Assembly: GCF_000469155.1 (NCBI RefSeq)
Contig: NZ_AWXE01000005.1
Location: forward strand, 22,501 to 86,500
Source of the DNA: Candidatus Micropelagos thuwalensis
GTDB lineage: Bacteria; Pseudomonadota; Alphaproteobacteria; RS24
Direction: 5' to 3'
DNA: 64,000 bases
Under the pieces are notes generated by a model that worked only from the letters and a program-made list of their open reading frames with translations, had not been told where the DNA came from and searched no databases. The position numbers and the translations under genes are program-made. Below, piece after piece: positions 46,919-54,437 of the stretch (position 1 is its first letter; every line of letters starts with the position of its first letter).

Positions 46919-47682
46919 TATTCAGCAGCGCTCAATTGCTCGCCAAAATGAATACCACCCTGACTCTGCGTGGTTTTAATAATATCGTGATAGATTTCAG
47001 GCGTCTGAATGTTCAGCATGCTTCGAACTTCATCAATCGGACGCGGTAAAACTTCTTTCCAGTCGACGCCTGGTAGCCAAACCATCTGACGCCCATGGCG
47101 GAAGCCTTCTCTGATTGCCGACCAAAATTTAAAACCTGGATTAAGTTTCTTAATATGCCGCCCGCCGAAAAGAATAATGAGTAAAAGCCCCGGATTGCCG
47201 AGCAGACGATACGTTACCGCCAACAGACATAATTCGCCTAACGCATCGCGCCCATATCCGGTCAATACATGCCATAAATCATGGGCATCGCGTTGCCGCT
47301 GGTGAAATTCGACTTCTTCATTTGTTAACTCACGCAATCCGCTCAGACCCTTTTCACTGGCGTCAACCAGACCTTCGGCGGAAATATTTTCACTCTTTAG
47401 AAAATCATAATAATGGTGGCCTAGACTTCCCTTCGGTAGAGAGGATAACCATTTTTGATCACACAAAAAATTCATCAAAGGCGGCTGTTCACGCAACGTG
47501 GAATAATTCGGATGCTTTTTGAATTTTTGCCAGCTTTTAGCGGATGACCGCTTCCCCAAAGCTTCGAGAATAATAAAAACTTGCGACGTATCTTCCTTAT
47601 CAGCAATGAGGCGCTTAACAGCCACAAAAGCGTCATAAAGACCTGGGACTTTGCCGGCGGACTTTGGGGAATTCCTATCCAT
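46918..47682 (-). CDS. COQ4-family ubiquinone biosynthesis protein
   Basis: A 254-residue COQ4 homologue. The metal-binding HDLWHVLTGYGRDALGE (about 136-152) matches the conserved HDxxH-x11-E motif. COQ4 organises the ubiquinone complex in mitochondria and was reported to act in C1 decarboxylation/hydroxylation of the ring. It is found in many Alphaproteobacteria. It forms a two-gene unit with the ArsC-like gene and is divergent from the FAD monooxygenase. UbiG and Coq7 are elsewhere in this window. Confidence 0.9.
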   Translation of the reverse strand: MDRNSPKSAGKVPGLYDAFVAVKRLIADKEDTSQVFIILEALGKRSSAKSWQKFKKHPNYSTLREQPPLMNFLCDQKWLSSLPKGSLGHHYYDFLKSENISAEGLVDASEKGLSGLRELTNEEVEFHQRQRDAHDLWHVLTGYGRDALGELCLLAVTYRLLGNPGLLLIILFGGRHIKKLNPGFKFWSAIREGFRHGRQMVWLPGVDWKEVLPRPIDEVRSMLNIQTPEIYHDIIKTTQSQGGIHFGEQLSAAE

Positions 47683-47811
47683 AACGAGCCTCTAAAGTTT
47701 TGTTAACGACAATTTAAGTGTTACGCGAAGAATTTCAATCAATTATCATGCAAGTTGGAGTTTTAATAAGGGTCAAATGCGCGCACCAATTTGGTCAAAG
47801 GTTTCGGGAAC

Positions 47812-48999
47812 GTGTCAAAATCTCAAAAACATAAAATCATGATCGTCGGCGCTGGTATTGCCGGCTTAACAGCTGCTTTATGTTTACGCCAATCGGGACA
47901 TGATGTGACCATTCTGGAACAAGCCTCCGCCATACAAGATATTGGCGCAGGGATTCAACTCAGCCCCAACGCATTACATGTACTGAACGCGATAGGCATC
48001 GGCGACAGGCTCGCGACCAAAGCCGATATTCCAGCAGAATTATCCATACGCGATTTCAAATCCGGCACACCCTTGCTCACCGAAAAAATGGGGTCAAGGT
48101 TTAACCACCGATACGGAGCAAGCTATTGGCATTGCCACCGTGCCGATTTAATCGAAACCCTTTTCAACGCAACTCAAAAAGCCGGAATCCAGATTTTATT
48201 CAACGAAAAAACCGAAAGCTATGAAGAAACCCCCGAGACAACTAGCATCAAAACCCATGCAGGAAAAAGCTTTACAGCAGACCTCCTTATCGGGGCAGAT
48301 GGCATATCCTCAAAAATTCGTGCCACACTTCTCCCCAATAGCATAGTTGATTTTACCGGCCAGATTGCCTGGCGGGGACTGGTACCAACCGAACGGTTAC
48401 AGACGCAGCCCCCCGAAGGGGTAAGCGTCTGGGTAGGGCCTGGAAAACATTTTGTTGGCTATCGCTTACGTCAAGCATCTCTGATGAATTTCATCGCCGT
48501 GGAAGAACGCGACGAATGGACGGAAGAAAACTGGATGCTTTTAGGCGACATCGAAAAATTGCGGACTGCTTTTGCGGGGTGGGACACCCCTGTCCAGGAT
48601 ATTCTCGCGGCCTGTGATGACACCTATCTATGGGGGCTGTTTGACAGACCTCCACCAAAAACATGGCATAGTTCCCGCGCGGTTTTGATTGGCGATGCCT
48701 GCCACCCCATTTTGCCGTTTATGGCGCAGGGCGCGGCCATGGCGATAGAAGACGCTTATGTTCTCGCTGCCTCTTTGGAAAACAACACATCCATTGCCGC
48801 CGCCCTTAAACTGTTTCAACAACAACGCCAAAAACGCGTAAGGAGTCTTTACGATATATCCCGCCGCAACGCCGCGCTTTATCACGCATCCGGTACCAAG
48901 GCCGTTGCCCGTAACTTCTTATTTGCCGGCACACGCATGTTTCCAAGGACACTTTCATTTCAGTTGGATAGGGTCTATGCCTATAATGTTACCGCGTGA
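47812..48999 (+). CDS. FAD-dependent monooxygenase (salicylate/3-hydroxybenzoate hydroxylase-like)
   Basis: A 395-residue group A flavoprotein hydroxylase. FAD-binding GxGxxG is in IMIVGAGIAGLTAALCLRQ (about 9-27), DG motif LLIGADGISSKIRATL (about 159-174), and the second FAD motif LIGDACHPILPFMAQGAAMAIED (about 292-314). DIGAGIQLSPNALHVL is typical of salicylate and 3-hydroxybenzoate 6-hydroxylase types rather than UbiH. The start is GTG 47812 with AAAGG upstream; TTG 47791 is an alternative. It is divergent from COQ4; a ring-hydroxylating role in ubiquinone synthesis is possible but unproven. Confidence 0.88.
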   Translation: MSKSQKHKIMIVGAGIAGLTAALCLRQSGHDVTILEQASAIQDIGAGIQLSPNALHVLNAIGIGDRLATKADIPAELSIRDFKSGTPLLTEKMGSRFNHRYGASYWHCHRADLIETLFNATQKAGIQILFNEKTESYEETPETTSIKTHAGKSFTADLLIGADGISSKIRATLLPNSIVDFTGQIAWRGLVPTERLQTQPPEGVSVWVGPGKHFVGYRLRQASLMNFIAVEERDEWTEENWMLLGDIEKLRTAFAGWDTPVQDILAACDDTYLWGLFDRPPPKTWHSSRAVLIGDACHPILPFMAQGAAMAIEDAYVLAASLENNTSIAAALKLFQQQRQKRVRSLYDISRRNAALYHASGTKAVARNFLFAGTRMFPRTLSFQLDRVYAYNVTA

Positions 49000-49054
49000 A
49001 GCACCTATTGAAGCGCGCTCGTCATTTTTTTATATTTGTGAAAAATAAGCGTCA

Positions 49055-49131
49055 GGTCCCGTAGCTCAGTAGGATAGAGCACCAGATTCCTAATCTGGGG
49101 GTCGCAGGTTCGAATCCTGCCGGGATCACCA
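49055..49131 (+). tRNA. tRNA-Arg (CCT anticodon)
   Basis: A 77-base cloverleaf. The acceptor stem GGTCCCG pairs with CGGGATC (one G-T). D arm has AGCTCAGTAGGATAGAGC; the anticodon stem CCAGA/TCTGG flanks a TTCCTAA loop giving anticodon CCT; the T arm contains GGTTCGAATCC; CCA is encoded. There is no intron. Confidence 0.97.
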
Positions 49132-49160
49132 ACGTTAAAGTGGGCTAAACTTCCCAAAAA

Positions 49161-49188
49161 TTGACCAGTATACATGATGCGTGATAAT
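49161..49188 (+). promoter_or_regulatory. Sigma-70-like promoter of the structured RNA / small membrane protein unit
   Basis: TTGACC (49161-49166), a 16-base spacer and GATAAT (49183-49188, within TGATAAT). Transcription would start near 49195, about 230 bases before the ATG at 49425. It lies 30 bases after the tRNA-Arg end. Confidence 0.6.
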
Positions 49189-49194
49189 TCTGAT

Positions 49195-49424
49195 TAAGGG
49201 CTAGTCAATGGCAAGCTCCGGGGCTTCAAAACCTCTTGCAGACCGGCAGCGGTGACATCTGCCGATATCAAACTGTCACCTCGACTATCTTGTCGGGGTG
49301 GCGGCGTTATAAAACAACCGCTCGCGGTAAAAGCGCTGCGGTCATGTCTGCATGACTTTTGAACACCCCGGCACCAGTGCGAAAGCGTTGGTGACGTTTG
49401 TTTTAACTTCAAGCAGAGGCCGCA
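49195..49424 (+). ncRNA. Candidate structured RNA (independent ncRNA or long 5' leader)
   Basis: No coding potential is convincing here, but several nested helices are present. P0 GGTGACA/TGTCACC (49251-49257/49274-49280). P1 TGTCGGGGTG/CACCCCGGCA, 10 bp (49291-49300/49364-49373). Inside it, P2 GCGGCG/CGCTGC (49301-49306/49334-49339) enclosing hairpin ACCG-CTCG-CGGT (49317-49328), and P4 GTCATG-TCTG-CATGAC (49341-49356). P5 CACCAGTGC-GAAA-GCGTTGGTG (49372-49393) is a 9-bp stem with a GNRA tetraloop that shares two bases with P1. A good promoter precedes it and a membrane-protein ORF follows 31 bases after P5. I cannot match it to tmRNA, RNase P, SRP, 6S or a known riboswitch by eye. Confidence 0.5.
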
Positions 49425-49607
49425 ATGGACGACTACAAATTTTCAGCCGACTTACTCAATAAATACACTCAACTTACACCTTGGGTGCAAGCATTTATCG
49501 GATTAGGGGTGTGTGGCGTATTTTTGGGATTTTTCTATTTCTTTAAAGAGACAATGATTGCTGTAACAAAACCATTCTACAAAAAGCTGGAGACGCCACA
49601 AAAGTAA
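49425..49607 (+). CDS. 60-residue single-pass membrane protein, unknown
   Basis: A short ORF with one strong hydrophobic helix (about 25-43, FIGLGVCGVFLGFFYFFKE) and a basic C-terminal tail. The N-terminal part is soluble and contains YTQLTPWVQ. AGAGG lies about eight bases before the ATG. It is preceded by the structured region 49195-49424, whose promoter could serve it. I do not recognise a family; a phage holin-like or toxin-like protein is conceivable, but no phage genes are nearby. Confidence 0.6.
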   Translation: MDDYKFSADLLNKYTQLTPWVQAFIGLGVCGVFLGFFYFFKETMIAVTKPFYKKLETPQK

Positions 49608-49629
49608 GAGCTATAAGACGGAAAAAAGG

Positions 49630-49944
49630 TCAGCACTTGACCGTACCGGGACAGTTAAAACCAGGTTCCATGGTCATTTTCTTATCCATCAGTTTCCACC
49701 CAGCGCGTTTATAAACACAATTCCAGAGACCATCTTTTTTGGACTTGTCTTTTAATCTGCACAGAGAAGGTTTTGAGGAGGGTGTCACGGCGCGACGCCG
49801 GCAATAGCGTCTGCCATCATCATTTTTATCATCTGACCATAATTCGCAATGCGTTGTTGCCGTACCGACAAAAGTTATACCCCCAGCAATAACGGATTGT
49901 GGGAAATATAGTGCAAGAATAAAAAACAAAATGAATCGACGCAT
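49630..49944 (-). CDS. Small secreted cysteine-rich protein, unknown
   Basis: A 104-residue protein from the ATG at 49944 (MRRFILFFILALYF), giving a classical signal peptide cut near residue 20 (VIA-GGITF). The mature chain of about 85 residues is basic and has six cysteines (HCELW, RYCRR, LCRL, WNCVY, FNCPG and a terminal KC), probably three disulfides in the periplasm or outside. I do not recognise a family. A longer reading adds 11 residues (49977). It is an orphan gene converging on the 60-residue gene. Confidence 0.65.
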   Translation of the reverse strand: MRRFILFFILALYFPQSVIAGGITFVGTATTHCELWSDDKNDDGRRYCRRRAVTPSSKPSLCRLKDKSKKDGLWNCVYKRAGWKLMDKKMTMEPGFNCPGTVKC

Positions 49945-50098
49945 AACTGTACCTATCTGGTAACTAATATAGGCCAATTAGATTAAGGAACTATTAAATA
50001 TTAGGATTATGCGTAAATTAATCGCCAAATCTGGCGCTTATCATGATTTTTATCCACTTTAGACATTTAAAACCGGATTTATGGCTTCAATATTAAAA

Positions 50099-50185
50099 TG
50101 GTGCCCTCGGCCAGACTCGAACTGGCACGCCCGTGAAGGCAACGGATTTTGAATCCGTCGCGTCTACCAATTCCGCCACGAGGGC
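50099..50185 (-). tRNA. tRNA-Leu (CAA anticodon)
   Basis: An 87-base class II tRNA on the minus strand. The acceptor stem GCCCTCG pairs with CGAGGGC. The anticodon stem ACGGA/TCCGT flanks a loop with anticodon CAA. There is a long variable arm (TGCCTTCACGGGCGT), the T arm has GTTCGAGTC, and CCA is encoded. A weak hairpin CGCCA-GATT-TGGCG (50023-50036) about 60 bases downstream may end its transcript. Confidence 0.96.
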
Positions 50186-50341
50186 CGTGCAGGCGTGCAA
50201 TATAACAGAAAGTTTCTTCACGTCCAGAATCACTTTCAGATGCCCTGCCCCCATTATTTTCTCGATAAAATCATCCCTTCTCACACCCTCAATTCTCTAA
50301 ATTATCTTTGCAAATCCTTGATAAATGATTAGGTTCTGGGC

Positions 50342-51334
50342 ATGCGACAGACGATGAAAAGGCTCTATGAATGGTGTCGGTCTCTAGCCAACCACGCTTA
50401 CGCCAAATGGGCTTTGGCAGGTATTTCATTCATTGAAAGCTCGTTCTTTCCTGTGCCACCGGATGTGATGCTCGCGCCTATGGTGCTGGCTGATAAATCA
50501 CGCGCATGGTCTTACGCTTTTATCTGCACACTCGCCTCTGTTTTGGGCGCCATTCTCGGTTATATCATCGGGCGTTATCTTTTTGAGTTTATTGGGACGC
50601 CAATTCTGGGAGCTTATAGCGCCCAAGCCGCATTTGAAAAATTCACCGGTTTTTATGCCGACTGGGGGTTCTGGATTGTGATTATCAGTGCCATCAGCTT
50701 TGTTCCTTTTAAAGTTGCCACCATTGCAAGCGGCGTTGTCGCTATGGAACCGATAAGTTTTTTGGTGGCCTGTATTGTCGGACGCGCCATAAGATTTTAT
50801 GGGGTGACGGCTGCTTTAATGGTCGATCTTCGCCTTTGGTTATTTCAACCTTTGCGCCGTGGCATTATGATCAGCCTAGGTAGTTTTGGTATCCTCGCGG
50901 TTGTTTTCGCTTTTGAACATCTTATAGGGCTCGCCCCGTGTCCGCTGTGCCTTAATCAGCGTATTGCTTTTTATCTGGCTATGCCACTCGGGCTTTTGGC
51001 CGCTTTGTCAGCAACAAAAAAACCAAGCCTCTCAACCGTCAGCTTTATCGCTCTGACGCTCATATTCTTAGCCAATTCAGCCTATGGGGGTTATCACGCA
51101 GGCATTGAGTGGGGCTACTGGCCCGGACCTGCCTCATGTGCGGGCAACACTTTCGAAGTCACAAATATTGAAGAGCTGATTTTATCGCTTGAAAAGGGTG
51201 CGCCCCCTTCATGCAGTGAAGCCCCATGGCGGTTATTTGGTTTGTCTCTGGCGGGATATAATATGCTAGCAAGTCTGGGCCTTGCTTTGCTGGCTGGTTT
51301 TCCTATTTTATATAGGAGTCAGGAAACATCATGA
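50342..51334 (+). CDS. Fusion of a DedA/YqaA-type membrane domain with DsbB
   Basis: A 330-residue polytopic membrane protein in two parts. Residues 1-165 are a YqaA/DedA (VTT) domain: SFIESSFFPVPPDVMLAPMVL, internal GYIIGRY and FVPFKVATIASG, ending GRAIRFYGVTAALM. Residues from about 170 are DsbB: helix 1 then GLAPCPLCLNQRIAFYL (redox CxxC about 201-204), and the second Cys pair in GPASCAGN and PPSCSEAPWRLFGLSLAGYN. DsbB reoxidises DsbA and passes electrons to ubiquinone. In relatives these are usually separate adjacent genes. The last YqaA helix seems missing or merged into DsbB helix 1. The stop overlaps the coq7 start (ATGA). Confidence 0.88.
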   Translation: MRQTMKRLYEWCRSLANHAYAKWALAGISFIESSFFPVPPDVMLAPMVLADKSRAWSYAFICTLASVLGAILGYIIGRYLFEFIGTPILGAYSAQAAFEKFTGFYADWGFWIVIISAISFVPFKVATIASGVVAMEPISFLVACIVGRAIRFYGVTAALMVDLRLWLFQPLRRGIMISLGSFGILAVVFAFEHLIGLAPCPLCLNQRIAFYLAMPLGLLAALSATKKPSLSTVSFIALTLIFLANSAYGGYHAGIEWGYWPGPASCAGNTFEVTNIEELILSLEKGAPPSCSEAPWRLFGLSLAGYNMLASLGLALLAGFPILYRSQETS

Positions 51335-51876
51335 ATATGGCAACATCTAAATCCAGCAAAACAGAACAAATGATCCGCGTCGATCATGCCGGTGAGCATG
51401 GCGCTGTCAGTATTTATCGCGGACAACTGGCTGTATTTGGTAAAGCCGACTCGAAAGCGCAAATCGCAGAACTCGTCAAACATATGGCTGAACAAGAGCA
51501 AACGCACATGGACAGCTTTGACAAGCTCATCCTAGAAAATAACATACGTCCTACGGTCCTCGCACCATTATGGGATGCGGCTGGATTTACCCTTGGCGCT
51601 GTGACAGCTCTGATGGGTGAAAAAGCAGCCATGGCTTGCACTGCGGCTGTTGAGGAAGTCATCGACACCCATTACGCCGATCAGATTGAAGAGCTTGAAA
51701 GAACCGGCGACGAAACCGAGCTATGTGACATGATTAAAGAGTTTCGCGCAGATGAAGCCGAGCATCGTCATACCGCAATCGAACATGGCGCTGAAGATAT
51801 GAAAGGATATGAAGTCTTGAGATCCTTGATACGTTTTGGCTGTCGCTCAGCAATTAAAATTTCTGAAAAAATTTAA
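51331..51876 (+). CDS. coq7: Demethoxyubiquinone hydroxylase (Coq7/UbiF-type di-iron monooxygenase)
   Basis: A 181-residue carboxylate-bridged di-iron hydroxylase of the Coq7 family, adding the C6 hydroxyl in ubiquinone synthesis. Iron ligands are visible: VDHAGEHGAV (Glu about 21), EQEQTHMD (Glu and His about 53-56), AAVEEVIDTHY (about 106-116) and ADEAEHRHTA (about 141-150). ATGA overlap with the DedA-DsbB gene implies coupled translation, linking a quinone-using oxidoreductase with quinone synthesis. Confidence 0.95.
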   Translation: MNMATSKSSKTEQMIRVDHAGEHGAVSIYRGQLAVFGKADSKAQIAELVKHMAEQEQTHMDSFDKLILENNIRPTVLAPLWDAAGFTLGAVTALMGEKAAMACTAAVEEVIDTHYADQIEELERTGDETELCDMIKEFRADEAEHRHTAIEHGAEDMKGYEVLRSLIRFGCRSAIKISEKI

Positions 51877-52482
51877 CTACGGCTGAAGCTCACTATCCCA
51901 ATAGAGATAATCTTGCCAACTTTCGTGCAGAAAGTTTGGCGGAAACCGCCTGCCAATATCGTGCAATTCATAAACGGTTGGCTGGCGTGGTTTTTGCTTC
52001 GGGAACATTGAAGCTTCTTTGCAAAGCCGCCCACCCTTTTTGAGATTACATGGCGAGCAAGCTGCAACAACATTTTCCCATGTGGTTTGCCCACCAACCC
52101 GGCGCGGCACAACATGATCAAATGTTAAATCCTGATCTGAACCGCAATATTGACAAGCAAAGCCATCGCGTAAAAAGACATTAAATCTCGTAAAGGCCGG
52201 ATATTGCGGCGGCTTTACATAGTTTTTAAGCGAAACAACGCTCGGCAAGCTTATGGCTGTCGTTGGGGAGTGAACTTTGGTTTCGTATTCGGAAACAATA
52301 TTCACCCGATCGAGAAACACGGCTTTAAGTGTATCCTGCCATGCCCAAAGTGAGAGTGGGTAATAGCTTAGGGGGCGGTAATCTGCATTGAGAACCAGTG
52401 CAGGACAACTTTCTGGATTTTGAAAACGACTGTGATCGGAAGTGAGAAAAGTCAGGGACTTTCTATCCATCAAGCGCTGCAT
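51877..52482 (-). CDS. HNH endonuclease family protein
   Basis: A 201-residue HNH nuclease. The zinc ribbon and ββα-metal core read CQYCGSDQDLTFDHVVPRR and AACSPCNLKKGGR (about 119-160). The N-terminal PALVLNADYRPLSYYPLSLW is diagnostic of a widespread chromosomal family found in most Alphaproteobacteria as a single gene, not part of a restriction system. Its stop is adjacent to the coq7 stop. Biological role unknown. Confidence 0.9.
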   Translation of the reverse strand: MQRLMDRKSLTFLTSDHSRFQNPESCPALVLNADYRPLSYYPLSLWAWQDTLKAVFLDRVNIVSEYETKVHSPTTAISLPSVVSLKNYVKPPQYPAFTRFNVFLRDGFACQYCGSDQDLTFDHVVPRRVGGQTTWENVVAACSPCNLKKGGRLCKEASMFPKQKPRQPTVYELHDIGRRFPPNFLHESWQDYLYWDSELQP

Positions 52483-52661
52483 AACCTTAAAACTCCCTCT
52501 TTGTATGACCGATGTCGTAAGACTGAAGACGAATCAATGTCTCCTTATGATTATAGAAGACTTAACAAACATGTCATTATTCTTACAAATTTCAAACAAA
52601 ATGCAAAATTTCCACCCATTTTGTAATTTGCCTGGTTTTGTGCGCCCTATATAGTGTCTGG

Positions 52662-53549
52662 ATGACAACGCAAGACACGGCTCATATCACCCGATTTGCC
52701 CCGAGCCCGAACGGCAGGTTGCATCTCGGACATGCTTATTCGGCATTAATGGCTCATAAACTCGCCGGGTCAGGTCGATTTATTCTGCGTATTGAAGATA
52801 TTGATTTGGGGCGGCGGCGACAGCATTTCATCGATGCCATTTATGAAGATTTAGCTTGGCTGGGACTTTCATGGCCAACCCCTGTGATGATTCAATCCAG
52901 TCGCTTTGATATTTACAAGACAGCACTCAACCGGCTGAGAGAGATGGAGGTTGTCTACCCGTGCTGGGCAAGCCGGGCAGATATTCGGGATTACATCAAT
53001 ACCCAACAAGGTGGTCGTGAAGCATGGCCTGTAGATCCAGATGGGGCGGCGATTTATCCAGGCTTATACAAAGATATTTCTCCCTCAAAAAGAGACGCCA
53101 TGATGTGGGAAGGCGGCAATTATGCATGGCGGCTGGACAGCGAAAAAGCTGCCGCAATTGCCAGACAGAAAAACGGGGTTCTTAGTTATTTTGAAGCCTC
53201 TCAACAAGAAAATGTTGACATCAACCCTGGCCTCTATGGTGATGTTATTCTTGCGCGTAAAGATATACCGACCAGCTATCATCTAAGTGTTGTTGTGGAT
53301 GACGCCGCCCAAGACATTTCTTTGGTCACGCGTGGGATGGATTTACAGGGAGCGACCCATATTCATCGTATTTTGCAAATCTTGCTGGAATATCCTGAAC
53401 CAGAGTATTATCACCATGAGCTTGTTCGGGAAGCAGATGGTCGCCGCTTGTCAAAGCGCGCCGGTGATATAGGTATTGATTATTACCGAGACCAGGGGTA
53501 TGGACCGGAGCAACTTATTGGCGAGTGCCTACCCCCACTTACGGGATAA
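52662..53549 (+). CDS. gluQ: tRNA glutamyl-Q(34) synthetase (GluQRS)
   Basis: A 295-residue glutamyl-tRNA synthetase paralogue lacking the anticodon-binding domain. It attaches glutamate to queuosine 34 of tRNA-Asp. HIGH-type motif is RFAPSPNGRLHLGHAYSAL (HLGH), and the KMSKS-type motif is LSKRAGD near residue 275. A CW/Cys site (YPCWASR) is present. I chose the ATG at 52662, giving MTTQDTAHITRF; eight upstream codons are an alternative. It is followed 16 bases later by the HIG1-like gene. Confidence 0.94.
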   Translation: MTTQDTAHITRFAPSPNGRLHLGHAYSALMAHKLAGSGRFILRIEDIDLGRRRQHFIDAIYEDLAWLGLSWPTPVMIQSSRFDIYKTALNRLREMEVVYPCWASRADIRDYINTQQGGREAWPVDPDGAAIYPGLYKDISPSKRDAMMWEGGNYAWRLDSEKAAAIARQKNGVLSYFEASQQENVDINPGLYGDVILARKDIPTSYHLSVVVDDAAQDISLVTRGMDLQGATHIHRILQILLEYPEPEYYHHELVREADGRRLSKRAGDIGIDYYRDQGYGPEQLIGECLPPLTG

Positions 53550-53565
53550 AAAAAAGGATACGACA

Positions 53566-53751
53566 GTGACGATTTTCAACTATCTTATTCCAGCTGGTTT
53601 GGTGGCTGTGAGCCTCGTGTTACTTGCTGGTCTGGCAAATATGCTCAGAAATGGGAGTCCAAATACCTCTCAACGCTTGATGCGGTGGCGCGTCGGACTT
53701 CAGCTTTTCACAATTATTGTTGTCATGTGTGGCGTCTATTTGAGTAATTAA
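53566..53751 (+). CDS. Twin-transmembrane HIG1-domain protein
   Basis: A 61-residue protein with two membrane helices (about 6-24 and 42-60). They are joined by the conserved loop RNGSPNTSQRLMRWRVGLQ, matching the alphaproteobacterial HIG1_N family (respiratory supercomplex-associated in mitochondria). The start is GTG at 53566, chosen because AAAAGGA lies at correct spacing and the sequence then begins TIFNYLIPAG; the longer reading overlaps gluQ. It precedes the PagL-like gene and lies near the PduO gene, its frequent neighbour. Confidence 0.88.
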   Translation: MTIFNYLIPAGLVAVSLVLLAGLANMLRNGSPNTSQRLMRWRVGLQLFTIIVVMCGVYLSN

Positions 53752-53785
53752 TTAAGCTTGCCTAAAAGCGATAAATACCTAGTAT

Positions 53786-54370
53786 ATGCATAATAATTCT
53801 AACACGGTGTCTAAAATGCCTTTCTTTGCTCTTGGACTTTTTATAGCTCTTTCCCTTATTTCTCAGCCTGTTTCTGCAGAAACAAAAGCTTTAAACTCTG
53901 GAATAGATAGCTTTACTTTCGGTATCATGCAGCAGGATGTAGAGTCCAACCCAATTGAAGACAGTATCAGCATTAACCTTGAAGTTTTATTTGCCACAAA
54001 ACTCAAGAGCCTCCCGTGGTCTCCTCACCCGGTAATTGGCGCAACCATAAACACTGACAATGATACAAACCAACTTTATGGTGGCATGGCGTGGCAATAT
54101 GATTTTTCAGAAAGATTTTTTACCGAGATTTTTCTTGGTGGCGCCATTCATGACGGTGAAGAAGACCCCGATACACCCCTAGCTGGCAATCGTGAAGCTC
54201 ACCGCGCTTATGGGTGTCCTTTAAACTTCAGAGAAAGCCTCTCATTTGGATGGCGTCTCAGTTCCCAATACAGCCTTATGGCTACTGTTTCCCACATGTC
54301 CAATGCAAGTTTGTGTGACGAGAATGACGGATTAACGAATGCTGGGATTAGAGTCAGCCGAAGATACTAA
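53786..54370 (+). CDS. Acyloxyacyl hydrolase / lipid A 3-O-deacylase (PagL-like)
   Basis: A 194-residue outer-membrane beta-barrel protein with a signal peptide ending near VSAETK (start at MHNN or the in-frame MPFF at 53816). The C-terminal SHMSNASLCDENDGLTNAGI (about 171-190) and the terminal aromatic Tyr match PagL, whose catalytic His-Ser pair lies in HxSN. PagL removes the 3-O acyl chain from lipid A. A Cys pair (GCPLNF, SLC) could form a disulfide in the barrel. No strong ribosome-binding site is seen. Confidence 0.85.
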   Translation: MHNNSNTVSKMPFFALGLFIALSLISQPVSAETKALNSGIDSFTFGIMQQDVESNPIEDSISINLEVLFATKLKSLPWSPHPVIGATINTDNDTNQLYGGMAWQYDFSERFFTEIFLGGAIHDGEEDPDTPLAGNREAHRAYGCPLNFRESLSFGWRLSSQYSLMATVSHMSNASLCDENDGLTNAGIRVSRRY

Positions 54371-54437
54371 AATATTATAATCTTGCTATAAAACGCCTGT
54401 CACTGTTAAATCATTTAAGACATTTTTGAAGGTCAAA

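Noticed and set aside
49194-49412. 72-codon minus-strand ORF opposite the structured RNA
   Set aside because: The sequence is explained by paired RNA arms; the translation is a low-information Ser/Pro/Arg-rich chain and no ribosome-binding site is present.
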